DNA of 41,033 nt from Thauera terpenica 58Eu (GTDB lineage Bacteria; Pseudomonadota; Gammaproteobacteria; Burkholderiales; Rhodocyclaceae), in contig NZ_ATJV01000060.1 of the NCBI RefSeq assembly GCF_000443165.1, positions 1 through 41,033 of the forward strand, written 5' to 3'. Positions 1-11,994 of the stretch are shown piece after piece. Below the pieces are notes generated by a model that ran no database searches, was not told the DNA's origin, and was given only the letters and a program-made list of their open reading frames with translations. Each line of letters begins with the position of its first letter. Positions within the stretch are counted from its first letter, which is position 1. A program made the position numbers and the translations under genes.

Positions 1-143
1 AGGTGTTTGAGGCTGGTGTCGAGCTCGTCGGCGCGGCTGATGCCGCGCCCCGCATAGAGGCGGGCGAGCAGCGGGTGCAGGCCGGCGTTGGACAGGCGGC
101 TGAGGGCCTGCGGCGGCACGGCGCGGGGCTGGATGCGGGTCAT
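1..143 (-). CDS. recJ: RecJ single-strand-specific 5'-3' exonuclease, N-terminus only (partial)
   Basis: Only the first 47 codons lie in the window. They read MTRIQPRAVPP, then a stretch containing HPLLARLYAGRGI and a DELD motif, which matches the usual start of bacterial RecJ, where the 'HP-lLArly-aRGi' block precedes the DHH phosphoesterase domain. RecJ degrades single-stranded DNA during RecF-pathway recombination and mismatch and base-excision repair. Its ATG (141-143, minus strand) overlaps the TGA of the upstream RpfE-like gene as ATGA, so translation is probably coupled. The catalytic DHH motifs are beyond the window edge. Identity rests on the N-terminus and on the known recJ-rpfE neighbourhood. 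Confidence 0.75.
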   Translation of the reverse strand, partial: MTRIQPRAVPPQALSRLSNAGLHPLLARLYAGRGISRADELDTSLKH

Positions 144-1231
144 CGTTGGTTCGGTGAATGGCTGCGTGGCGAGTCGGTGGGCGGTGCCGCGCCGGGGGCG
201 GTGTGCGCAGCCGGTGCAATGGATTTGAGCAGGGCGTCGAAGGCGTAGGGCTTGCGCCAGAACTTCCAGCGCTCGGCGCTGCCCAGCCTGACATGGAGCG
301 TGCCGCGATCGCTGGGGGCGGTGAGCTGCAGGGCTTGCAAGTGGCCGCCCTTGATGGCCTCACTGAGCGGCGCGAACCAGTCCCGTTCCAGCGCCGCCAG
401 GGCATCACGCCAGCTCTCCAGGTCGAGTTGCTGGGCGGGCTTGAGCAGGCTGTCGAGTACCACCAGCGTGCTCTGGCGCAGCGCGTGTGCGCGCTCGGGC
501 GCACGGGTGGGTACGCCGGCTGCACGCGCCATGCCGAGGCTGAGCGGGTCGGTGGCCTGTACCGCCTGTGCCGGCGCACGCGGATTCTGTGTGAGCGTGC
601 CCGCGCCCCACAGCCACAGGCTGTTGACCGGGCGCTTGCCGGCGGCCTCGCGTGCCTGGCTGGCGGCATGGTTGTGCAGCACGATCTGGGCCTCGTTCAT
701 GGTGCGCTGCCACAGGCGCGCATCCTTGCCTTCGGGCAGGAAGTGCTTGATCGGCCGGCCGATGACGTCGTCCAGCGCATACAGCGTGACCTCGGTGGGC
801 TGTTTGAGGCGCAGATACCAGCGCGTCGGTGTGCAGGCTTCGAAGTGACCGAGGTCGGTGAAGAGCTCGTTGAGCGCGGTGATCAGGGTGGCGGCTTCAT
901 CGATCCCGAGCGCGTCGTCGGCGAAAGGGTGGAGCAGCAAGTGCTCGCGCGCAAAACTCAGATTGACCGGGTCGGCGCACAGCCAGTGGCTGCCGGGTTC
1001 GGTCGCTGCAGCGTCGGCTTCGCCCAGACGGCGCAGGGCGGCCAGCGGCAGGTGGGCGTCTTCCAGTCCGAACAGGCGTGCAAACTGGCGGTCGTAAGGC
1101 TCGAACTCACGCAGCTCGCGCGTACCGCGTCCGAGCAGTGTTGCCAGTCCGTCGAGCGCGAGCCCGGAAGCCGGGCCGAGCAGTGTTGCCGTGGGCCACA
1201 ACAGGCCCGGAATCAGGAGCTGGATCTGCAT
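140..1231 (-). CDS. RpfE-like protein (cofactor-independent phosphoglycerate mutase-like fold)
   Basis: This encodes 363 residues starting MQIQLLIPGLLWP. The frame stays open upstream to 1393, but the conserved-looking sequence begins at the ATG at 1229-1231, so that start was chosen. The protein has a long alpha/beta core, with blocks such as HWLCADPVNLSF (near residue 85) and LWLWGAGTL (near residue 200). These resemble the RpfE family, described from the Xanthomonas rpf region where rpfE adjoins recJ, and often labelled phosphoglycerate mutase-like. I see no signal peptide or transmembrane helix. The catalytic role is not established, so the family name is safer than an enzyme name. It is followed by recJ with a 4-nt stop/start overlap, and it diverges from the Xre/RES toxin-antitoxin pair. 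Confidence 0.72.
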   Translation of the reverse strand: MQIQLLIPGLLWPTATLLGPASGLALDGLATLLGRGTRELREFEPYDRQFARLFGLEDAHLPLAALRRLGEADAAATEPGSHWLCADPVNLSFAREHLLLHPFADDALGIDEAATLITALNELFTDLGHFEACTPTRWYLRLKQPTEVTLYALDDVIGRPIKHFLPEGKDARLWQRTMNEAQIVLHNHAASQAREAAGKRPVNSLWLWGAGTLTQNPRAPAQAVQATDPLSLGMARAAGVPTRAPERAHALRQSTLVVLDSLLKPAQQLDLESWRDALAALERDWFAPLSEAIKGGHLQALQLTAPSDRGTLHVRLGSAERWKFWRKPYAFDALLKSIAPAAHTAPGAAPPTDSPRSHSPNQR

Positions 1232-1380
1232 CGGTATCAAGGGCTTGGGAGCGGGCGAGTCTAGCACGTGCCGGGCGTGCAGCGTTTTACTGGCGGGAGG
1301 GGGGCGGAGGGCGCAGTGGAAGGACGTGATCGACAGGGGCATGCTGAAACCGCAGGCCTGAGCCTCTCCACCAGCTTGAC

Positions 1381-1425
1381 AAGGTGTGCGCAAAGGTGTG
1401 CAATTGATTCGTCGTAAGTAATCAA
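1381..1425 (+). promoter_or_regulatory. Candidate operator upstream of the Xre/RES toxin-antitoxin pair
   Basis: Two direct repeats AAGGTGTGC lie at 1381-1389 and 1393-1401. They are followed by a perfect inverted repeat TTGATT (1404-1409) / AATCAA (1420-1425). The cluster sits 18 bp before the antitoxin ATG. Xre-type antitoxins commonly bind such sites to autoregulate their operon. The repeats are seen directly; operator function is inferred. Confidence 0.45.
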
Positions 1426-1443
1426 GTGATCGAGGTTAAAAGC

Positions 1444-1944
1444 ATGAAGCCGACTCGAAGCCTGCGCGAGCCCAGCACGACTTATTCACTGCCCAGCGCA
1501 CTGCCCAGCGCGCTTGCAGAAGGCCGCCCATCGACTGCCGGAGCCAGCGTCGAACACTACATGCACGCGGCTTCAGCCCTCGAACGCGACCATATGGTGC
1601 GCGAGGGTTTCGAGACCGGCTCGCTGGATGTCTTTGCCCAAGGCTTCGGCCGCAGTGGGCGCAGCCTGGCAAATCTATTGGGCGTGGCGACGGCCACTTA
1701 TGACCGTCGCGTGCGCGAAGGCAAACCCTTGTCGCACGACGACTCCGATCGGGTGGCGCGTCTCATTGAGGTAGAGCGCGCGGCCACCCGGGTGTTTGGC
1801 GACGAAGAGGCCGCGCGCGAATGGCTGGCGGCGCCGGTCCCGGTGCTGGGTGGCGCCGTCCCGATCGAATTGCTGGCGACGACGCCGGGCTACCAGGCGG
1901 TGACCAACGCGCTGCGGCGAATCATGAGCGGCAGCGTGGCCTGA
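1444..1944 (+). CDS. Xre/MbcA/ParS-type antitoxin with DUF2384 toxin-binding domain
   Basis: This encodes 166 residues from ATG 1444, which has GAGG at 1432-1435 eight nt upstream; an in-frame GTG at 1426 is less well placed. The N-terminal half carries a helical DNA-binding-like region (GFETGSLDVFAQGFGRS, then LLGVATATYDRR). The C-terminal half has the DUF2384 pattern: VFGDEEAAREWLAAP, then a short loop, then PIELLATTPGYQAVTNAL. This domain plugs the active site of RES toxins. The stop codon overlaps the toxin start as TGATG, the usual antitoxin-first coupled layout. Together with the next gene it forms a complete type II toxin-antitoxin module that likely represses its own promoter. Confidence 0.9.
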   Translation: MKPTRSLREPSTTYSLPSALPSALAEGRPSTAGASVEHYMHAASALERDHMVREGFETGSLDVFAQGFGRSGRSLANLLGVATATYDRRVREGKPLSHDDSDRVARLIEVERAATRVFGDEEAAREWLAAPVPVLGGAVPIELLATTPGYQAVTNALRRIMSGSVA

Positions 1945-2444
1945 TGGCCATCTTGTGGCGGTTGGCGCAGGACTGGATCGATCTCGACACCGGCGCGCTG
2001 TTGTGCGCAGCGGAAGACTTTTCGTGCGCCGGCAATGGCGCGGCGATGATCGGCGGGCGCTGGAACAGCGTGGGTGTGGCGGTGATCTACCTCGCCGACA
2101 GCCTGGCGCTCGCCCAACTCGAAAAGCGCGTTCACGCGCCACATCGAGCGCCGCTGGGCATGGTGGCGGTTGAAGTGACCTTGCCGTCCACGCTTCTCAG
2201 TGCGGCGACGGCAGTGGATGTGCCCGAGCACTGGAATGTGGACAACGTGGACTGGTCGGTCGGGCGCACCCCAACTCAGGCCATCGGCGACGCGTGGCTG
2301 GCTGCAGGCGCGTCCTTGCTGTTGCGGGTGCCCTCGGTGGTCGTGCCTGTGGGCTGGAACTATGTGCTCAACCCGGCACATCCCGACGCCAGAAAACTGC
2401 GCACGCGCCGCATCGACTATCGACCCGACCCGCGCTTGTGGTGA
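1944..2444 (+). CDS. RES-domain toxin (NAD+-degrading family)
   Basis: This encodes 166 residues from ATG 1944, which overlaps the antitoxin stop. The RES signature is clear: GGRWNSVGVAVIYLA at residues 37-51, with Arg39 and Tyr49, followed by ALAQLEKR with Glu60. In characterised members (MbcT, ParT, Res) the equivalent Arg, Tyr and Glu line the NAD+ site, and toxicity comes from NAD+ phosphorolysis, hydrolysis or ADP-ribosyl transfer. The C-terminal part (VVPVGWNYVLNP, then DYRPDPRLW) is also typical. All expected elements are present, so the toxin looks intact. Which NAD+ chemistry this copy performs cannot be told from sequence. Confidence 0.92.
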   Translation: MAILWRLAQDWIDLDTGALLCAAEDFSCAGNGAAMIGGRWNSVGVAVIYLADSLALAQLEKRVHAPHRAPLGMVAVEVTLPSTLLSAATAVDVPEHWNVDNVDWSVGRTPTQAIGDAWLAAGASLLLRVPSVVVPVGWNYVLNPAHPDARKLRTRRIDYRPDPRLW

Positions 2445-2485
2445 ACCTCGGTAGAATCACGAGTCCATTTTCACAAGGCAAAGAG

Positions 2486-3214
2486 ATGCAGTCTGCCCGC
2501 GATGCGCGCGTGCCTACGCTTGTGGTCGTCGATGACGATCTCGTGACCCAGGCGCGGCTGAGCGCCTACTTCACGCAAGAGGGCTACCGCGTCCTGCTGG
2601 CCGGTGACGGTGAAGTGTTCTGGCAGGCCCTGGCGGCCAATGCGGTCGATCTGGTCTTGCTCGACATCAACCTGCCCGGGCAGGACGGTTTGTCGCTGGC
2701 GCGTGACCTGCGCGCGCGCAACGCCTCCATCGGCATCATTCTGGTCACCAGTCGCAGCGACGACATCGACAAGATCGTCGGGCTCGAAGTGGGCGCCGAC
2801 GACTACGTCACCAAACCCTTCAATCCGCGTGAATTGCTCGCGCGCGTGAAAAGCCTGCTGCGCCGCACCGGAGAAGCCCGCGTCGCGCACGAGGAAATTC
2901 TCGCCTTTGGCGGATGGACCTTGAACCTGCCCCAGCGCCGCCTGTGCGACTCGGAGGGGCGCGAGGTGGTGTTGACGCGCGGCGAGTTCGAACTGCTGGC
3001 GCTGCTGGCAAGGCACCCGGCCGAGGTGATGAGCCGCGATCGCCTGTCGCGCGCGGTGAGCGGGCGCGACTGGGATCCGCAGGACCGTACCATCGACGTG
3101 CTGGTGCGGCGTCTGCGCGCGAAGATCGACGCCAACACCGAGGCTGAGTCGCTGATCCTGACCGTGCGCGGCGAAGGCTATCGGCTCGCAGCCGAGGCCC
3201 GTGACAGGGCCTGA
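2486..3214 (+). CDS. OmpR/PhoB-type response regulator, TorR-like
   Basis: This encodes 242 residues from ATG 2486, with AAGG and AGAG just upstream; the frame is open further upstream but only across the RES gene. The receiver domain (about 10-125) has the acidic cluster VVVDDD (Asp16-18), the phosphoacceptor Asp60 in LLDINLPGQDG, and Lys110 in TKPFNP. The C-terminal winged helix (about 135-235) has LTRGEFELLALLARHP and TIDVLVRRLRAKI. Its nearest neighbours are a TorS-like hybrid kinase and a TorT-like periplasmic protein, so it is the likely output of that phosphorelay. The target operon is not in the window. It lies convergent with the kinase gene across a 97-bp spacer containing 13-bp tandem repeats. 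Confidence 0.88.
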   Translation: MQSARDARVPTLVVVDDDLVTQARLSAYFTQEGYRVLLAGDGEVFWQALAANAVDLVLLDINLPGQDGLSLARDLRARNASIGIILVTSRSDDIDKIVGLEVGADDYVTKPFNPRELLARVKSLLRRTGEARVAHEEILAFGGWTLNLPQRRLCDSEGREVVLTRGEFELLALLARHPAEVMSRDRLSRAVSGRDWDPQDRTIDVLVRRLRAKIDANTEAESLILTVRGEGYRLAAEARDRA

Positions 3215-3218
3215 GTCA

Positions 3219-3270
3219 AAGCCCACGACCGAAGCTCACGACCGAAGCTCACGACCAAAGTCCACGGCAC
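3219..3270. repeat. Four tandem 13-bp repeats between the regulator and kinase genes
   Basis: Consecutive units AAGCCCACGACCG, AAGCTCACGACCG, AAGCTCACGACCA and AAGTCCACGGCAC fill 3219-3270. The middle two differ at one base; the outer two are more diverged. The array begins five bases after the regulator stop codon, between convergent genes. It looks like a small decaying minisatellite. No hairpin or T-run typical of a terminator is obvious in it. Confidence 0.7.
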
Positions 3271-3311
3271 TGTGGACTGCGACAGCACCGGCGTTTGCGC
3301 GGCAGTGTCGT

Positions 3312-6266
<2,955 letters not shown>

Positions 6267-6301
6267 GTTCAGGTCGTTTCCGCCACAGTGTGCTGCCAAC
6301 G

Positions 6302-7438
6302 GTGAAAGGAAGGTTCAGGCGTTCATCTTACCGACGCGGTGCCGCGCGGGCATTGTCCATCGTGCTGCTGGGCAGCGTGTTGAGCGCTGGGTTCGGCTTC
6401 GGCCTGAGCCCGGCCGCAGCCGTTGCCCTCGAAGAGTGGCCGATCGAACGCTGGGCCGGGGATGAGCGTGCGCCTGCGCCGGGCGTCAGCCCGCCTGCGG
6501 CGCTGGCGCGCACGACTCCCTCGCGGCCCTGGAAGCTGTGCACCGTCTACCCGCACCTGAAGGACAGCTACTGGCTGGCGGTGAACTACGGCATGGCCGA
6601 AGAGGCGCGTGCGCTGGGGCTGGAGTTGCGCGTGCTCGAGGCAGCGGGCTACGAGAACCTCGGCTACCAACGCGAGCGCGTCGCGAATTGCATCGCCGAT
6701 GAAACCAGCGACGCCGTGCTGGTGGGCACGGTGAGCTTTGCCGGCCTCAATGATCTGCTCGCCCCCTATCTTGCGCGCCGGCCGGTGCTGGCGCTGGTCA
6801 ACGATATTGACTCCACGGTGGTCACAGGCAAGGTCGGCGTGCCCTGGTACCAGCTGGGATGGAAGGCCGGGCGCTGGCTTGCCGAGCGCCACCCCGCGGG
6901 CGCGCCGCAAGTGCACGTCGCCTGGCTGCCCGGGCCACAGGGCGCGGGCTGGGTCAGCTTCATCGATCGCGGCTTTCGCGCGGCCATCGCGGGCAGCGCG
7001 GTGCACATCGCAGCGGTGCGCAGCGGCGACACCGGGCGCGCCATTCAGCGCCGACTGGTCGAAGAGGTGCTCGATGCGCACCCCGAGATCGACTACCTGG
7101 TGGGCAACGCACCCATGGCCGAAGTGGCGATCGCCGAACTGCGCCGGCGCGGCCTCGAAGACAAGGTGGCGATCGTGTCCTCCTATGTCACGCCCGGCGT
7201 GTACAGCGGCCTGTTGCGCGGCCGCATCCTGGTTGCGGTCAGCGACTTTCCCGTGCTGCAGGGGCGCATGGCCGTGCGCCAGGCCTTGCGCGCGCTCGAA
7301 GGTCTGGCGCTGGAGCCGTACATCGGCCCGCGTGTAGAGCTGGTCGACGCCGAGCGGCTGAAGCAGTATCCGATCGACTGGATGCTGCCGCCGGCGGGGT
7401 TCGTGCCGGTGTATGAGGTCAGGCCCGGCCAGCGTTGA
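6302..7438 (+). CDS. TorT-like periplasmic ligand-binding protein
   Basis: This is a periplasmic binding protein of the type I (LacI/ribose-binding) fold. The start is uncertain: GTG 6302 gives 378 residues and a reasonable signal peptide (basic n-region with two Arg pairs, hydrophobic ALSIVLLGSVLSAGF, then SPAAAVA as a possible cleavage site); GTG 6230 and ATG 6254 are alternatives overlapping the kinase. The mature part reads WKLCTVYPHLKDSYWLAVNYGM, then DAVLVGTVSF, ALVNDIDS and YLVGNAPMAEVAI, as in TorT, which binds TMAO and contacts the TorS sensor domain. It is transcribed divergently from the kinase. Homology to TorT is inferred from motifs and context; the ligand here may differ. Confidence 0.78.
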   Translation: MKGRFRRSSYRRGAARALSIVLLGSVLSAGFGFGLSPAAAVALEEWPIERWAGDERAPAPGVSPPAALARTTPSRPWKLCTVYPHLKDSYWLAVNYGMAEEARALGLELRVLEAAGYENLGYQRERVANCIADETSDAVLVGTVSFAGLNDLLAPYLARRPVLALVNDIDSTVVTGKVGVPWYQLGWKAGRWLAERHPAGAPQVHVAWLPGPQGAGWVSFIDRGFRAAIAGSAVHIAAVRSGDTGRAIQRRLVEEVLDAHPEIDYLVGNAPMAEVAIAELRRRGLEDKVAIVSSYVTPGVYSGLLRGRILVAVSDFPVLQGRMAVRQALRALEGLALEPYIGPRVELVDAERLKQYPIDWMLPPAGFVPVYEVRPGQR

Positions 7439-7491
7439 GACTGGCGACCTGATCGTCAGCGATCGCCGCGCCTGAGTCGTACACCGATACA

Positions 7492-9717
7492 ATGGCGCCC
7501 ATCATGCGTTCAAACATCATTTCTACTGCTGAATCAGCAGCTTCCAGCATTGCCTCGGGTGCCGTGCCGGCTTACCGTGCCGCGCCTTTTCTGCCCATGT
7601 CACGCCAGGAGATGGCGGCGCTGGGCTGGGATGAGTGCGATGTCATCCTCATCACCGGCGATGCCTACATCGACCACCCCAGCTTTGGCATGGCCCTGGT
7701 CGGCCGCATGCTGGAGGCGCACGGCTTTCGTGTCGGCATCCTGAGCCAGCCTGACTGGCAGTCGGCCGAACCCTTCCGTGCGCTGGGCAAGCCGCGGCTG
7801 TACTTTGGCATCACCGCCGGCAATATGGATTCGCTGGTCAATCGTTACACCTCCGACCGCAAGATTCGCTCGGACGATGCCTATACGCCCAACGCCGAGC
7901 CTGGCAAGCGCCCGGACCGCGCGGTGACGGTGTATGCCCAGCGCGCTCGTGAGGCCTATCCGGGGACGACGATCGTCATCGGCAGCATCGAGGCCAGCCT
8001 GCGCCGCATTGCGCATTACGACTACTGGTCGGACAAGGTGCGGCGTTCGGTGCTGCCCGATTCCAAGGCCGACATCCTGCTGTTCGGCAACGCCGAACGT
8101 GCGCTGGTGGCGCTGACCCATCGTCTGGCGGGTGGCGAACCGATCGACGCCATTCGCGACCTGCGTGGCACGGCCTTCATGGTCAAGCCGGGCTGGCGGC
8201 CGTCCGAGCAATGGCAGGAGATCGATTCGCTGGCCCTGGACCGGCCGGGACGCATTGACACCCATGCCGACCCCTATGCAATGGAAGCCAGCGCTGCAGC
8301 GCCCAAACCTGCAGCCGATGGCGCCCAGCCGGTGCGCATCGTGCCCCCCGCCGCGCGTCTGGCCGCGCGCCGCGCTGACCGCGCGCACAGCGTGATCCGC
8401 TTGCCGTCCTATGAGCAGGTGAAGGGCGATGCAGTGTTGTATGCCCACGCTTCGCGTGTGTTTCATCTCGAGTCCAACCCGGGCAATGCGCGTGCCATGG
8501 TGCAGTGCCATGGTGAGGGGCCAGGCGCGCGCGACGTGTGGATCAATCCGCCACCCATCCCGCTCACCACGCCCGAGATGGACTTCGTTTTCGATCGTCC
8601 CTATGCGCGCGCGCCCCATCCCACCTATGGCAGTGCGCGCATCCCGGCCTGGGACATGATCAAGTTCTCGATCAACATCATGCGTGGCTGTTTTGGTGGC
8701 TGCACCTTCTGCTCGATCACCGAGCATGAAGGCCGCATCATCCAGAGCCGTTCGCACGCCTCGATCATCAACGAGATCGAGGAGATCCGCGACAAGTCGC
8801 CTGACTTCAAGGGCCACATCACCGATCTAGGGGGGCCGACCGCCAACATGTACCGCATGGCGTGCAAGAGCAAGGCGATCGAGGAGAACTGCCGCCGCCT
8901 GTCCTGCGTGTATCCCGGCATCTGCGAGAACCTGAACACCGACCATTCCTCGCTCATCGAGCTCTATCGCAAGGCGCGCGCGGTGCCGGGCATCAAGCGC
9001 ATCACCATCGGCTCGGGCTTGCGCTACGACCTGGCGGTGCGTTCGCCCGAATACGTGAAGGAGCTGGTGACGCATCACGTCAGCGGTTTGTTGAAGATCG
9101 CACCCGAGCACACCGAGGAAAACACGCTCTCCAAGATGATGAAGCCGGGCATTGGCGCTTACGAAGAGTTTCGCCAGATGTTCGAGAAGTTCTCGGCGCA
9201 GGCGGGCAAGAAGCAGCATCTGGTGCCGTACTTCATCGCCGCCCACCCGGGCACCACCGACGAAGACATGCTGAACCTCGCGCTGTGGCTGAAAAAGTAC
9301 AACTTCCGCCTCGATCAGGTGCAGACCTTCCTGCCCACGCCCATGGCGCTGGCGACCACGATGTACCACTCGCGCAAGAATCCGCTCAAGAAAGTGTCGG
9401 CGGATTCGGAAGGCGTGGAAACCGCCCGCTCCGGCAAGGTGCGCAAGCTGCACAAGGCTTTCCTGCGCTGGCACGACCCGGAAAACTGGCCGACCTTGCG
9501 TGAAGGCCTGATCCACATGGGGCGTGGCGACCTGATCGGCAACGGCCCCCACTGCCTGGTGCCGCGTCAGCAGCCGGCGCGCGTGCTCGCAGCCGGGGCT
9601 CCGGCGTCTGCCGCAGCAGCAAGGCGGCCGGCGGTGGACAAGCGTCCGGTGGGTGCGCCGCCCGCGCGCAAAGGCTGTAACAGCGCGCCCAAACGTGCCT
9701 CTACGAAGGGTCGCTAG
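7492..9717 (+). CDS. ygiQ: YgiQ family radical SAM protein
   Basis: This encodes 741 residues from ATG 7492; ATG 7504 is an equally possible start. The radical SAM cluster motif is CFGGCTFC, with Cys400, Cys404 and Cys407 binding a 4Fe-4S cluster that reductively cleaves S-adenosylmethionine. The N-terminal third is the YgiQ-specific domain ([38 protein letters not shown]), and the core ends with the conserved [12 protein letters not shown] block. The last ~50 residues are Ala/Arg/Lys-rich low-complexity sequence. The substrate of YgiQ proteins is not established. The gene stands alone, in tandem with the TorT-like gene and convergent with the diguanylate cyclase. Confidence 0.93.
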   Translation: MAPIMRSNIISTAESAASSIASGAVPAYRAAPFLPMSRQEMAALGWDECDVILITGDAYIDHPSFGMALVGRMLEAHGFRVGILSQPDWQSAEPFRALGKPRLYFGITAGNMDSLVNRYTSDRKIRSDDAYTPNAEPGKRPDRAVTVYAQRAREAYPGTTIVIGSIEASLRRIAHYDYWSDKVRRSVLPDSKADILLFGNAERALVALTHRLAGGEPIDAIRDLRGTAFMVKPGWRPSEQWQEIDSLALDRPGRIDTHADPYAMEASAAAPKPAADGAQPVRIVPPAARLAARRADRAHSVIRLPSYEQVKGDAVLYAHASRVFHLESNPGNARAMVQCHGEGPGARDVWINPPPIPLTTPEMDFVFDRPYARAPHPTYGSARIPAWDMIKFSINIMRGCFGGCTFCSITEHEGRIIQSRSHASIINEIEEIRDKSPDFKGHITDLGGPTANMYRMACKSKAIEENCRRLSCVYPGICENLNTDHSSLIELYRKARAVPGIKRITIGSGLRYDLAVRSPEYVKELVTHHVSGLLKIAPEHTEENTLSKMMKPGIGAYEEFRQMFEKFSAQAGKKQHLVPYFIAAHPGTTDEDMLNLALWLKKYNFRLDQVQTFLPTPMALATTMYHSRKNPLKKVSADSEGVETARSGKVRKLHKAFLRWHDPENWPTLREGLIHMGRGDLIGNGPHCLVPRQQPARVLAAGAPASAAAARRPAVDKRPVGAPPARKGCNSAPKRASTKGR

Positions 9718-9798
9718 ATCGGCTTCCATTCTCTTTACGCGTCTTCATTACGCCGTACGACTTGATCGTGTCAGGGACTGAGGCCGGGGGCGAGGCTT

Positions 9799-11754
9799 TC
9801 AGGCCGCGTCGAGGCTGCAAATCTGGTTGCGCCCGCCCTCCTTGGCGGTGTACATCGCACGGTCGGCGCGCCGCAGCAACTCTTCTGCGCTCACCTCCTG
9901 ACCACGGAAAGTGGTGTAACCGATGCTGGGCGTGGTGGTGACAGCGTGCTCGCCGATCTCATGGGGCCGATTGAGCGCGACCAGCACCTTGTCGGCGATG
10001 TGCGCCGTCTTGGTTTGAGCCTCGTGTTGTGAGCCGCCCAGGTCTTCGAGCATCACCACGAACTCGTCGCCGCCCAGTCGCACCACGGTGTCGCCTTCGC
10101 GCACGCTGTTCTTGAGCCGATTTGCCACCTCGATCAGGAGGGCGTCGCCGGCATCGTGTCCCAGCTTGTCGTTGACGTCCTTGAAATGGTCGAGATCGAT
10201 GAAAAGCAGGGCGTTGAAGTGCTGCTTGCGGTCGCTGTTCGCCATGCCCTGGCGCAGACGATCCATGAGGAAGCGGCGATTGGGCAACTGGGTGAGGGCA
10301 TCAATGAAGGCGAGATTGCGGATTGCCGCTTCGGCGGCGCGGCGCTCGGTGATGTCGAAGATGAGCCCGTCCACCCACTTCGCCCGGCCACTGCGGTCGA
10401 TATTGGGCTGGCCGCGCGCGATCACCCATCGCAGCCCGCGCAGCCGATTGCGTACGCGAAACTCGACTTCATAAGGCGTGCGGCTGGCAATGGCGGCTTG
10501 CACGATGTCGTGCACGCGATCGCGGTCGTCAGGGTGCACAAACTCGCCGATCGTGTGGCCTTCCTTGATGAAGTACTCGGGTGGCTTGTCGAAAATATCC
10601 TGGGTGCCGCGGCTGACGTGGATGACCGTCCACGGCGGGCCGGCTCTCGTGCGGAACACCACGCCGGGCATGCTCTCAACCAGCATGCGGAAGTCGTCCC
10701 GGCTTTGAGCGAGCCTTGCAGCCGCGATGCTCATACGCCGGCGATAGAGTGCGTTGCCATGGATGACGGCAAACAGCATGAGGCCGACCGTAACGCCTGT
10801 GATCAGGATCAGGGGGGCTTCGACGCTTTGTGCGTCGCTTTCGAAAAAGGGGGTGCTGCTGAAGCGTGCAACCCAGGTACGCCCACCGAACTCAACGTCC
10901 AAGGTGGTGACGAAGTGTGGCGTATGGGCGCCCGTGAGCGTTGAAAACAGCAGATTTTCAGCTACGGGGTTGTGATCGAAGAGTTCTATTTCGACGTCGC
11001 GCGGCACTTCGGCAAACAGTCCGCCGATCATGTCGTGTGCACGGAAAGGGCTGAACACGAAGCCGAGCAGCGACGCTCGCCGCTCCAGCGCATCAGCGGC
11101 CGGGCCGCGATAGACCGGCAGATACATCAGGAAGCCCGGCTGGATGCCGGAGTCGGTTTCCTGCACCAGGATCACGCGCCCCGACAGCGCCAGCTTGCCG
11201 GTGTCGCGAGCACGTTCCATGGCCTCGCGCCGCACCGGGTCTGAATACATGTCGTAGCCGAACGCGCGCAGGTTGCGCCCGCCGAAGGGCTCCATATACA
11301 CGATGCTGCTGTAGATCTCGCGCGTGCCCTCGGGGTGGATGTGGTAGCTCGGAAAGCCTTCGCCGCGAACGCCCGCCTCGTGGGTGTGGCGTTCCTCGGG
11401 GCGCACCAGGAGCGCAAAGCCCGTTCCCTGTATGCCCGGCAGATAGCGGTCGAGCTGCAGTCCACCGACATAGCTGCCCCAGTCCGTGCGCGACACCGTT
11501 TCGTTTGCCGCGAAGAAGGCGCTCGCACCCTGCAGCGTCTGCTCATAGGCCTGAAGGCGTAGCACGAGGGCTTGCCTGGTGCTCTCCGCGCGATGCAGGA
11601 AGCGATCCCGTATGCGCTCCTCGGACTGCACGTCAAAGAACCGCCACACTGCGAGGGTGAGCAGCACGATCAGGCCGAGCGCAATCCACGCCGCAGCGTT
11701 GCGGTCGAGCAATCCATGAGAGTGAGGTGGGGAGGTGTCCGGGGGCTGAGCCAT
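9799..11754 (-). CDS. Membrane-bound diguanylate cyclase (CHASE-PAS-GGDEF)
   Basis: This encodes 651 residues from ATG 11752-11754, with AGGA upstream; the frame is open further upstream only opposite the lolC/lolD genes. TM1 lies at about 25-45. A CHASE-type extracellular domain follows (about 75-290; LQAYEQTLQGASAFF, GGLQLDRYLPGIQGTGFA), then TM2 at about 310-330 and a PAS domain with its PAC tail (about 350-480). A GGDEF domain has the active motif GGDEF at 561-565 and a product-inhibition I-site RxxD (REGD) at 552-555. No EAL domain is present, so it should synthesise cyclic di-GMP in response to an extracellular small-molecule signal. It is divergent from the lol operon across about 240 bp. 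Confidence 0.93.
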   Translation of the reverse strand: MAQPPDTSPPHSHGLLDRNAAAWIALGLIVLLTLAVWRFFDVQSEERIRDRFLHRAESTRQALVLRLQAYEQTLQGASAFFAANETVSRTDWGSYVGGLQLDRYLPGIQGTGFALLVRPEERHTHEAGVRGEGFPSYHIHPEGTREIYSSIVYMEPFGGRNLRAFGYDMYSDPVRREAMERARDTGKLALSGRVILVQETDSGIQPGFLMYLPVYRGPAADALERRASLLGFVFSPFRAHDMIGGLFAEVPRDVEIELFDHNPVAENLLFSTLTGAHTPHFVTTLDVEFGGRTWVARFSSTPFFESDAQSVEAPLILITGVTVGLMLFAVIHGNALYRRRMSIAAARLAQSRDDFRMLVESMPGVVFRTRAGPPWTVIHVSRGTQDIFDKPPEYFIKEGHTIGEFVHPDDRDRVHDIVQAAIASRTPYEVEFRVRNRLRGLRWVIARGQPNIDRSGRAKWVDGLIFDITERRAAEAAIRNLAFIDALTQLPNRRFLMDRLRQGMANSDRKQHFNALLFIDLDHFKDVNDKLGHDAGDALLIEVANRLKNSVREGDTVVRLGGDEFVVMLEDLGGSQHEAQTKTAHIADKVLVALNRPHEIGEHAVTTTPSIGYTTFRGQEVSAEELLRRADRAMYTAKEGGRNQICSLDAA

Positions 11755-11994
11755 GTTGTCCTGTGAAGTCGCCGTATGGCCAGTGTTCCACGCGGACCAG
11801 ATGCACGCCATTTTGTCAGCTAGTGGGGGGGCTGTCACCTTCATGGCCAGGCGCGAAGCTCGAGCCTGCTTACACTTCGATGCGAATTCGAGCGCAGCTG
11901 AAGGCGAACTGATGACGAATCGGACTGGCCACGATCGCCCCGGCACGGGCACAATGGTCGGCTTGCCGCACAGCCCCCAATCGAGTCCTGTCCG

